From an uncultured Clostridia bacterium (lineage in GTDB: Bacteria > Bacillota > Clostridia > Oscillospirales > Butyricicoccaceae): 7,212 nt of DNA. This document shows, piece after piece, positions 1-4,435 of the stretch (position 1 is its first letter; each line of letters starts with the position of its first letter). Location: assembly GCA_945486175.1 (NCBI GenBank), contig CALYTA010000046.1:1-7212 (forward strand), in the 5' to 3' direction. The position numbers and the translations under genes were made by a program. The notes beneath the pieces are model-generated. The model did not search any database and was not told the DNA's origin. It saw only the letters and a program-made list of their open reading frames with translations.

Positions 1-1405
1 TGAACTCACGCAGCAGACGGTCGACGATGATCTCCAGATGGAGCTCGCCCATGCCTGCGATGATGGTCTGACCGGTTTCCTCGTCGGTGTAGGTCTTGAA
101 GGTCGGGTCTTCTTCTGCCAGCTTTGCCAGCGCGATGCCCATCTTCTCCTGACCGGCCTTGGTCTTCGGCTCGATTGCAACACGGATAACCGGATCCGGG
201 AAGTTCATGGACTCCAGGATGATCGGGTGCTTTTCGTCGCACAGCGTGTCGCCGGTGGTGGTGTTCTTGAAGCCTACAGCTGCAGCGATATCGCCGGAGT
301 ATACCTTGGTGATATCCTCACGATGGTTTGCATGCATCAGCAGCAGGCGGCCCAGTCTCTCGCGCTTATCCTTGGTTGCGTTGAGGACAGAGGTGCCTGC
401 GTCAACGGTACCGGAGTATACGCGGATGAAGGACAGACGGCCAACGAACGGGTCGGTGGCAATCTTGAACGCCAGTGCAGAGAACGGAGCCTCGTCGTCG
501 GACGGACGCTCGTCCTCCTCGCCGGTATCCGGGTTGATACCCTTGATCGGCGGAATGTCGACCGGAGCCGGCATGTAATCAATAACAGCATCCAGCAGCA
601 TCTGAACGCCCTTATTGCGGTAAGCGGTACCGCAGAGTACCGGTACAAGCTCATTTGCGATGGTTGCCTTGCGGAGTGCGGCCTTGAGCTCCTCAACGGT
701 GATCTCTTCGCCCTCCAGGTACTTCATCATCAGATCGTCATCGGTCTCGGTGATGGACTCAACCATGGCGTCATGGTATTCCTGCGCCTTGTCGAGCATG
801 TCAGCCGGGATATCCTCATCGCGGACGTCCTTGCCGAGGTCATCATAGTAAACCTCTGCGCGCATCGTCATTAGGTCGATGATACCGACGAAATCGCTCT
901 CGGAACCAATCGGCAGCTGAATCGGAACCGGCTTACACTTCAGACGATCCTTCATCATTTCAACTACGTTGTAGAAGTTCGCGCCCATGATATCCATCTT
1001 GTTGACGAATGCCATACGCGGAACCTTGTAGTCGTCAGCCTGATGCCAAACGGTCTCAGACTGCGGCTCGACGCCGCCCTTTGCGCAGAATACGCAGACA
1101 GAGCCGTCGAGGACACGCAGGGAACGCTGTACTTCTACGGTGAAGTCAACGTGGCCCGGGGTGTCGATGATATTGATACGATGGCCCTTCCAGTGGCAGG
1201 TGGTAGCAGCAGAGGTGATGGTGATGCCGCGCTCCTGCTCCTGCGCCATCCAGTCCATGACAGCGGCGCCTTCGTGCGTCTCACCGATCTTGTGCGTACG
1301 GCCCGTGTAGAACAGGATACGCTCGGTGGTCGTCGTCTTGCCGGCGTCGATATGCGCCATGATACCAATATTACGGGTTTTTTCCAGTGTAAACTCTCTG
1401 GGCAT
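1..1405 (-). CDS. fusA: Elongation factor G (N-terminal 468 codons; 3' end outside the window)
   Basis: EF-G is the ribosomal translocase GTPase that moves tRNA and mRNA after peptide bond formation and, with RRF, splits ribosomes. Reading the minus strand from ATG at 1405 gives [20 protein letters not shown], a standard EF-G start. G-domain motifs: P-loop AHIDAGKT (residues 17-24), switch I RGITI (59-63), DTPGHVDFT (81-89) with the GTPase-activating His at 85, NKMD (135-138), and a G5 motif read as GTA (259-261) where GSA is usual. Domain II follows, and domain III begins with [16 protein letters not shown] at the window edge. About 690 residues are expected for the family, so roughly the first two thirds are visible. 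A Shine-Dalgarno AAAGGAG lies 6 bases before the ATG. The gap from the rpsG stop is 39 bases with no terminator, so it is co-transcribed with rpsG. Family call essentially certain. Confidence 0.99.
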   Translation of the reverse strand, partial: MPREFTLEKTRNIGIMAHIDAGKTTTTERILFYTGRTHKIGETHEGAAVMDWMAQEQERGITITSAATTCHWKGHRINIIDTPGHVDFTVEVQRSLRVLDGSVCVFCAKGGVEPQSETVWHQADDYKVPRMAFVNKMDIMGANFYNVVEMMKDRLKCKPVPIQLPIGSESDFVGIIDLMTMRAEVYYDDLGKDVRDEDIPADMLDKAQEYHDAMVESITETDDDLMMKYLEGEEITVEELKAALRKATIANELVPVLCGTAYRNKGVQMLLDAVIDYMPAPVDIPPIKGINPDTGEEDERPSDDEAPFSALAFKIATDPFVGRLSFIRVYSGTVDAGTSVLNATKDKRERLGRLLLMHANHREDITKVYSGDIAAAVGFKNTTTGDTLCDEKHPIILESMNFPDPVIRVAIEPKTKAGQEKMGIALAKLAEEDPTFKTYTDEETGQTIIAGMGELHLEIIVDRLLREF

Positions 1406-1444
1406 AGTGTTCTCCTTTCGTAAAGCTACCCAATACAGACCAAA

Positions 1445-1915
1445 TTAGAATCTGTAATGTGCAAACGCCTTGTTAGCCTCTGCCATCTTATGGGTGTCTT
1501 CACGCTTCTTAACGGCGCCGCCCAGATTGTTCACAGCGTCCATGATTTCGCCTGCCAGTCTCTCTGCCATCGTTCTCTCAGAACGGGCACGGGAGTACTT
1601 GGTGATCCAGCGCAGACCCAGGGTCTGGCGTCTCTCCGGGCGAACCTCCATCGGAACCTGGTACGTAGCACCGCCGACACGGCGAGCCTTAACTTCCAGA
1701 GACGGCATGATATTATCCATTGCCTCAGTAAATACTTCTAACGGATCGCGGCCAGTCTTCTCCTTCACGATGTCAAAAGCACCGTAAACAACCTTCTGGG
1801 CTACGCCCTTCTTACCGTCGAGCATGATCGAGTTAATCAGCTTGGTAACGAGCTGGGAGCCGTAGAGCGGATCCGGAAGAACCTCTCTCTTGGGAACAAA
1901 TCCTCTTCTTGGCAC
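1445..1915 (-). CDS. rpsG: 30S ribosomal protein S7 (GTG start)
   Basis: S7 is a primary 16S rRNA-binding protein that nucleates assembly of the 30S head and touches mRNA and tRNA near the E site. The protein begins with V(M)[19 protein letters not shown] and ends [11 protein letters not shown], both characteristic of S7. I chose GTG at 1915, which gives 156 residues, the usual S7 length, and places AAGGAGG 8 bases upstream. A further in-frame GTG at 1933 would lie upstream of that Shine-Dalgarno sequence and add six residues not found in S7, so it is rejected. The conserved segments [18 protein letters not shown] and [15 protein letters not shown] are intact. The gene lies between rpsL, across an unusually long spacer of 198 bases, and fusA, 39 bases on. 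In E. coli S7 represses its own operon by binding the rpsL-rpsG spacer; whether that applies here is unknown. Confidence 0.99.
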   Translation of the reverse strand: MPRRGFVPKREVLPDPLYGSQLVTKLINSIMLDGKKGVAQKVVYGAFDIVKEKTGRDPLEVFTEAMDNIMPSLEVKARRVGGATYQVPMEVRPERRQTLGLRWITKYSRARSERTMAERLAGEIMDAVNNLGGAVKKREDTHKMAEANKAFAHYRF

Positions 1916-1923
1916 GATACTTC

Positions 1924-1930
1924 CCTCCTT
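1924..1930 (-). promoter_or_regulatory. Ribosome binding site of rpsG that fixes its GTG start
   Basis: AAGGAGG read on the minus strand, followed by 8 bases and then GTG at 1915. It decides between two in-frame GTG codons: the other one, at 1933, lies upstream of this site and cannot use it. Confidence 0.9.
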
Positions 1931-1957
1931 CACAAAAAAATGATTTCATAGGTACTT

Positions 1958-1979
1958 CAAAAGCCACCCCTGGCTTTTG
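1958..1979 (-). repeat. Perfect 9-bp hairpin ahead of rpsG
   Basis: On the minus strand CAAAAGCCA, loop GGGG, then TGGCTTTTG. It sits 28 bases upstream of the rpsG Shine-Dalgarno and is not followed by a T-run, so it is unlikely to be a terminator. It could be a protein-binding, processing or translational control element. Confidence 0.65.
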
Positions 1980-2113
1980 TCATCGCCTGTCCGAGGAGTC
2001 TGAAACAAATCTATTCAAACACGCTCAGGACAAAGCTTCTTTTGCTTTGCTGAACCGAAAAGTGTTCAAGTCAAACGCACGGGTTAAGTGTGGGTTTTGA
2101 TTTGGGCTTTTGT

Positions 2114-2533
2114 TTACTTGCCCGGCTTCGGACGCTTCGCGCCGTACTTGGAGCGGGCCTGATGGCGGTTTGCAACGCCCTGGGTATCGAGGGAACCGCG
2201 GATGATGTGGTAACGAACACCGGGAAGGTCCTTGACACGGCCGCCGCGAATCATAACGACGGAGTGCTCCTGCAGGTTGTGGCCGATGCCCGGGATATAA
2301 GCGGAAACTTCCATACCGTTGGTCAGCTTAACACGAGCGACCTTACGCAGTGCGGAGTTCGGCTTTTTCGGGGTCATGGTCTTGACAGTAGTGCAGACGC
2401 CTCTCTTCTGCGGGGACGGCTGGCTGGTTGCCTTCTTCTTCAGGGAGTTCAGACCTACCTGAAGAGCCGGAGCGGTAGACTTGTACGCTACTTCCTGTCT
2501 GCCCTTGCGAACGAGCTGGTTAAAGGTTGGCAT
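2114..2533 (-). CDS. rpsL: 30S ribosomal protein S12
   Basis: S12 sits at the decoding centre of the small subunit and controls accuracy of tRNA selection. The 139-residue product begins [14 protein letters not shown] and carries PQKRGVC (41-47), [12 protein letters not shown] (54-65), GHNLQEHSV (84-92) and [14 protein letters not shown] (97-109). It is about 15 residues longer than the E. coli protein because of the insertion before PQKRGVC that is normal in Firmicutes. The lysines equivalent to E. coli Lys43 and Lys88, here K56 and K101, are both unchanged, so no classical streptomycin-resistance substitution is present. Asp102 corresponds to the residue that RimO methylthiolates in E. coli. 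The ATG at 2533 is preceded by AAGGAGG with a 10-base spacer. It is the second gene of the operon started by the promoter near 2900. Confidence 0.99.
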   Translation of the reverse strand: MPTFNQLVRKGRQEVAYKSTAPALQVGLNSLKKKATSQPSPQKRGVCTTVKTMTPKKPNSALRKVARVKLTNGMEVSAYIPGIGHNLQEHSVVMIRGGRVKDLPGVRYHIIRGSLDTQGVANRHQARSKYGAKRPKPGK

Positions 2534-2571
2534 TTAACTGGCACCTCCTTAAATAAGAATGAATAGATTTA

Positions 2572-2598
2572 TTTCAGCGGGAGTTTGTCCCGTTAAAA
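2572..2598 (-). repeat. Hairpin in the ybxF-rpsL spacer
   Basis: On the minus strand CGGGA, loop CAAAC, TCCCG forms a 5-bp core (2578-2592). After one A-C mismatch the stem continues for five pairs (UUUUA against UGAAA, one U-G wobble). It begins 6 bases after the ybxF stop and is not followed by a T-run, so it does not look like a terminator. It may protect the upstream message end or set relative expression of the two genes. Confidence 0.5.
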
Positions 2599-2604
2599 TC
2601 GAAC

Positions 2605-2847
2605 TTATTCTGTGACCGCGACAACGGCAGCGCCGACTGCGATGCCGACTGCCTCGCCCAATTGTTTCATAGACGACACCCCGGTCACTTCGACATTGTG
2701 TTCCTCACACAGTGTCCGGATAGGGTCGGTAATCCGCCGCTCTGCGTCCGCGGCAATGAATACCTGCTTTGCGCCGCCGTCACGGATGACTTTCTTAGAC
2801 TGCTTGACACCGACGACTTTTGCCGCCGAAGACAGCTCTGAGAGCAT
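2605..2847 (-). CDS. ybxF: L7Ae-like kink-turn RNA-binding protein (YbxF family)
   Basis: This 80-residue protein belongs to the L7Ae/L30e/S12e superfamily. The B. subtilis relative YbxF, encoded at the same locus, binds kink-turn RNA and associates with ribosomes; its exact cellular role is not settled. Family marks: GVKQSKK (13-19), the core strand and turn VFIAADA (29-35), then VSSMKQLGEAVGI (57-69) and VGAAVVAV (71-78). The length matches the roughly 82 residues of YbxF. The ATG at 2847 has AAGGAGG 7 bases upstream. It is the first gene of the ybxF-rpsL-rpsG-fusA operon, with the promoter immediately before it and a leader of only about 20-25 bases. In the usual Firmicutes arrangement it follows rpoC directly; here two other genes intervene. 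Confidence 0.93.
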   Translation of the reverse strand: MLSELSSAAKVVGVKQSKKVIRDGGAKQVFIAADAERRITDPIRTLCEEHNVEVTGVSSMKQLGEAVGIAVGAAVVAVTE

Positions 2848-2876
2848 AACGATACCTCCTTATCGCATACCCGTTT

Positions 2877-2905
2877 ATTTTACCCTATGAACCCCCTGTT
2901 GTCAA
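2877..2905 (-). promoter_or_regulatory. Strong sigma-A promoter of the ybxF-rpsL-rpsG-fusA operon
   Basis: On the minus strand a perfect -35 TTGACA (2900-2905), a 17-base spacer and a -10 TAAAAT (2877-2882, five of six consensus). The bases just upstream of the -35 (about 2906-2925) are A-rich on this strand, resembling an UP element. Transcription should begin near 2868-2870, leaving about 7 bases before the ybxF Shine-Dalgarno at 2855-2861. The leader therefore seems too short for an attenuator or riboswitch. Confidence 0.92.
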
Positions 2906-3029
2906 TCTTTTTTTCTTCGATTTTACAAAGCAGAAAACAGCATTCCCTCTCAGCCGGGTTTTATTCATACATTTGCACAAACCGGAAAAATTTTTTGAAA
3001 AAGGGGTGCATAGCCGGGTGGAAAATCGC

Positions 3030-3049
3030 ATGCAGGAGGCATCCTGCAT
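3030..3049 (-). terminator. Possible weak terminator after the membrane-protein gene
   Basis: A perfect 8-bp stem on the minus strand, ATGCAGGA, loop TGCC, TCCTGCAT, begins 12 bases after the stop of the membrane-protein gene. The downstream sequence is GCGATTTTCC, so the T-run is only four long and offset by three bases. It could be an inefficient intrinsic terminator or a 3'-end stabilising hairpin. Its place between the two-gene unit and the operon promoter favours a terminating role. Confidence 0.45.
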
Positions 3050-3061
3050 TCCTGCAAAGTG

Positions 3062-3457
3062 TCACCGGAACAGGCCCCTGAGGGCGTACATCAGCCCCTT
3101 CTCCCATGCCTTGTCATACTTCGCCTGCTTTTCACTCGCCTGGTACACCGTATTATGGTAACGCAGGTATCCCCCCGACAGGAAGCCAAACGCAAACACC
3201 GCTGCCAGCGTGGCAGAGATGAGCTGCCTGCGCGCCGCGGGATGGCCAGAGATCCATTGCCACAGGGCAAAAACCGCATATGCCCCTACCAACACGATAA
3301 TCAGAGGCAGCGCCATTTCCCCAAAAAACGAGTCCAGCTTCACATCCTTGCAGTATTTGCGCAGCATCAGATCACGGCGCGCCAGCCGGACACAGAGCGC
3401 CAGCATCGCCGCAACCACAGCGAAGCAGGCGTATTTCCAGTATTTGTCGTTTCTCAT
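3062..3457 (-). CDS. Small three-helix membrane protein of unknown function
   Basis: I do not recognise this protein. From ATG at 3457 it has 131 residues with three hydrophobic segments: about 7-26 (YWKYACFAVVAAMLALCVRL), 49-69 (ALPLIIVLVGAYAVFALWQW) and 79-98 (LISATLAAVFAFGFLSGGYL). A basic loop follows the first (ARRDLMLRKYCKDVK) and HPAARRQ lies between the second and third. The tail after residue 100 is charged (ASEKQAKYDKAWEKGL) and may be a short amphipathic helix. There is no cleavable signal peptide that I can see. The in-frame TTG at 3481 would overlap the end of the upstream gene; ATG at 3457 with GAGGG 8 bases before it is preferred. The start lies 11 bases after the acetyltransferase stop, so the two are almost certainly co-transcribed. 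A functional link to that enzyme is inference only. Confidence 0.78.
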   Translation of the reverse strand: MRNDKYWKYACFAVVAAMLALCVRLARRDLMLRKYCKDVKLDSFFGEMALPLIIVLVGAYAVFALWQWISGHPAARRQLISATLAAVFAFGFLSGGYLRYHNTVYQASEKQAKYDKAWEKGLMYALRGLFR

Positions 3458-3465
3458 GGTTTTAT

Positions 3466-3470
3466 CCCTC
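3466..3470 (-). promoter_or_regulatory. Ribosome binding site of the membrane-protein gene, overlapping the upstream stop codon
   Basis: GAGGG on the minus strand shares its first two bases with the TGA stop of the acetyltransferase gene and lies 8 bases before ATG 3457. It supports that start over the TTG at 3481 and suggests translational coupling of the two genes. Confidence 0.6.
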
Positions 3471-4122
3471 ACACCAGCCAATTTTCCGGATTTTTTGCCA
3501 GATTTTCAATGTCACGGAAGGCTTTTGCCGCATGCCAGCCGTCTGCTGCCGCATGATTGAGCGAAACGGAGACCGGCAAAAACAATCTCCCCTCCCGCTC
3601 GTGCCACTTCCCCATCAGGAAAATCGGAAACAGCATCTGCGGCGAGGTATAGGTATCACAGCCATGCCCGGTGAAGCTGAGCCAGGGCAGCATGGACAGC
3701 GAAGTAAAGTTATCCGGCCGGCCTTCTTTTGCCTTGACGCCCTTGACACTGGCATATCTCGTCATATCTTCCACAGCCTGTGCATAAAACGCGCGGAAAT
3801 CATCATCCCATTCCGTCCAGATATCGGAAAACGTGTGGTCATCCTCATGAAAAATCGTGTAGGACGGCACACAGTACTCCCAATAACCCGGATTCCCTTC
3901 CGCATCCACTGCCATGCGCAGCTCCATCGTGTCATTGACAATGCGCATGACCATCCAGAGCGCCACGGGATAAAATCTGAGCTTTTTCTCCTTCACCCGT
4001 CGATGCAGCTCCGTAATATCAATCTCATAATTCAGGTTGTATCGCGTGCGCACAACGTCGGTATAGTACCGGAAATGCTCCGCACGCGGCCAGGTTTTAC
4101 AGTCCAGCGGATGAAACAACAT
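3469..4122 (-). CDS. Chloramphenicol acetyltransferase-family (CatA-like) O-acetyltransferase
   Basis: Trimeric CatA-type enzymes transfer acetyl from acetyl-CoA to a hydroxyl, classically O3 of chloramphenicol, in the cytoplasm. The 217-residue product has the family length and order: N-terminal WPRAEHFRYY (11-20), IDIT (34-37), KLRFYPVALWMVMRIVN (47-63), PSYTIFHEDDHTFSDIWTEW (86-105), SLSMLPW (141-147) with the active-site Ser at 143, FPIFLMGKW (165-173) and the catalytic motif NHAAADGWH (189-197) with His190 and Asp194. Differences from the classical signature (QxHHxxxDG[FY]H) are Ser for Gln at 187, Asn for the first His at 189 and Trp at 196. Leu169 replaces the Thr at the position of CATIII Thr174. 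ATG 4122 is chosen because AGGAGG lies 8 bases upstream and homologues start at this point; a frame extending to 4152 is rejected. The fold is clear but the substrate is uncertain, and I would not call it a proven resistance gene. Confidence 0.87.
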   Translation of the reverse strand: MLFHPLDCKTWPRAEHFRYYTDVVRTRYNLNYEIDITELHRRVKEKKLRFYPVALWMVMRIVNDTMELRMAVDAEGNPGYWEYCVPSYTIFHEDDHTFSDIWTEWDDDFRAFYAQAVEDMTRYASVKGVKAKEGRPDNFTSLSMLPWLSFTGHGCDTYTSPQMLFPIFLMGKWHEREGRLFLPVSVSLNHAAADGWHAAKAFRDIENLAKNPENWLV

Positions 4123-4130
4123 GATTCTCG

Positions 4131-4136
4131 CCTCCT
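4131..4136 (-). promoter_or_regulatory. Ribosome binding site fixing the acetyltransferase start
   Basis: AGGAGG on the minus strand, 8 bases before ATG 4122. The open frame continues upstream to 4152, but any start there would precede this site and add ten residues not found in the CAT family. Confidence 0.85.
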
Positions 4137-4142
4137 GTTGAC

Positions 4143-4151
4143 AGTATACCA
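4143..4151 (-). promoter_or_regulatory. Possible extended -10 promoter for the acetyltransferase gene
   Basis: TGGTATACT on the minus strand is a TGn-extended -10 with hexamer TATACT (4143-4148). No good -35 is found 16-18 bases upstream. Transcription would begin near 4136, leaving a leader of about 15 bases with the Shine-Dalgarno at its very 5' end. The strong terminator at 4261-4298 means the gene needs a promoter in this gap, which supports the call. Confidence 0.5.
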
Positions 4152-4260
4152 TACCCGCAGGAGATTCGCACGCACTTGTCCGGCTGCTATCTGCGCCAAA
4201 TTGATGCCATATACAGAACTATAAACAAGGATATGAAAAAAGCATATAAACAGAAAAACA

Positions 4261-4298
4261 ATAAAAAACAGACGCTGTGCGTGTCTGCACAGCGTCTG
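4261..4298 (-). terminator. Strong intrinsic terminator of the rpoC transcript
   Basis: On the minus strand a perfect 12-bp stem, CAGACGCTGTGC, loop AGACAC, GCACAGCGTCTG, followed directly by TTTTTTATTG and then more T. It works in this direction only: on the plus strand the hairpin is followed by CCTGTATC. It should separate rpoC transcription from the acetyltransferase unit. Confidence 0.95.
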
Positions 4299-4308
4299 CC
4301 TGTATCTT

Positions 4309-4338
4309 ATTGTACCACAAACCGGAAATCCCTGCCAG
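4309..4338 (-). promoter_or_regulatory. Possible promoter aimed straight into the terminator
   Basis: On the minus strand CTGGCA (4333-4338, four of six -35 consensus), an 18-base spacer and TACAAT (4309-4314, five of six) with a TGn extension. The start would be near 4301-4303, giving an RNA of only about 40 bases that is little more than the terminator hairpin. It may be fortuitous or a relic. Confidence 0.3.
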
Positions 4339-4339
4339 T

Positions 4340-4361
4340 CGGCGGACCTGTATGTCCGCCG
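4340..4361 (-). repeat. GC-rich hairpin
   Basis: A perfect 8-bp stem CGGCGGAC / GTCCGCCG with a 6-base loop. It has no T-run on either strand. It lies in the untranslated tail between the rpoC stop and its terminator, so it would be part of the rpoC mRNA 3' end. Confidence 0.65.
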
Positions 4362-4370
4362 GCACGGGCT

Positions 4371-4384
4371 CGCGCGGGAGCGCG
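4371..4384 (-). repeat. Short GC-only hairpin
   Basis: A 5-bp stem CGCGC / GCGCG with loop TCCC on the minus strand. It sits 9 bases from the hairpin at 4340-4361, so the two form a small structured block in the rpoC 3' tail. Confidence 0.5.
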
Positions 4385-4402
4385 GGCAGAGGTTTTCTTT
4401 TG

Positions 4403-4435
4403 CTGACTTTTCTTTTCCTCAAAAAGAAAAGTCAG
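4403..4435 (-). repeat. Perfect 14-bp inverted repeat overlapping the rpoC stop codon
   Basis: The minus-strand arms CTGACTTTTCTTTT and AAAAGAAAAGTCAG are exact complements around a 5-base loop (TGAGG). The rpoC TGA (4432-4434) lies inside the first arm. The arms are AT-rich purine/pyrimidine tracts and no T-run follows, so this is not an ordinary terminator. It resembles the end of a small palindromic repeat inserted at the gene end, or a 3' mRNA stabiliser. Confidence 0.75.

Larger units (their letters stand above)
1916..2113 (-). other. Long rpsL-rpsG spacer with several hairpins
   Basis: The spacer is 198 bases, while the rpsG-fusA and ybxF-rpsL gaps are 39 and 71 bases. I find no convincing promoter and no hairpin followed by a proper T-run. 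It holds a perfect 9-bp hairpin at 1958-1979, a weaker 6-bp stem at 2031-2049 (CAAAGC / GCTTTG, 7-base loop) and a 5-bp stem at 2051-2068. A nine-codon open frame from ATG at 1983 to TGA ending at 1957 (MTKARGGF) spans the main hairpin but lacks a good Shine-Dalgarno. The position matches that of the S7 autoregulatory site in E. coli, but I see no sequence proof of S7 binding. Confidence 0.5.
4123..4431. other. 309-base gap between rpoC and the acetyltransferase gene
   Basis: No protein-coding gene is supported on either strand. In the direction of transcription it contains most of an inverted repeat overlapping the rpoC stop (4403-4435), two GC-rich hairpins (4371-4384 and 4340-4361), a possible extended -10 promoter (4309-4338), a strong terminator (4261-4298), an AT-rich stretch (about 4205-4260) and the likely acetyltransferase promoter (4143-4151). 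Confidence 0.8.

Noticed and set aside
38..874. A 278-codon plus-strand open frame
   Set aside because: It is antisense to fusA, which reads as clean EF-G throughout on the minus strand. The plus-strand product has no recognisable domain, and biased codon use in a highly expressed gene often leaves long open antisense frames.
1445..1933. The longer rpsG reading with six extra N-terminal residues
   Set aside because: The upstream GTG at 1933 lies before the Shine-Dalgarno sequence, and the extra residues translate the ribosome binding site itself.
2114..2533. Streptomycin-resistance type substitutions in S12
   Set aside because: The key lysines K56 and K101 (E. coli 43 and 88) are unchanged.
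2090..2566. A 158-codon plus-strand open frame over rpsL
   Set aside because: It lies antisense to an unmistakable S12 gene and has no supporting ribosome binding site or domain.
2982..3004. Palindromic A/T tract upstream of the operon promoter, considered as a terminator
   Set aside because: The stem would be only A-T pairs without a GC core, and it lies too far upstream of the -35 to be part of the promoter.
2887..3161. Small plus-strand open frames in the gap before ybxF
   Set aside because: They cover the minus-strand promoter and spacer, show no domain, and have low-complexity starts; no plus-strand promoter or Shine-Dalgarno was found.
3532..4224. A 230-codon plus-strand open frame over the acetyltransferase gene
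   Set aside because: The minus-strand frame matches the CAT family along its whole length and has a good ribosome binding site. The plus-strand product is His/Arg-rich and looks like an antisense shadow.
2977..4327. A 13-base word CACAAACCGGAAA occurring near 2977 and near 4316
   Set aside because: A single pair of this length is expected by chance in a window of this size, and the flanking bases do not match.
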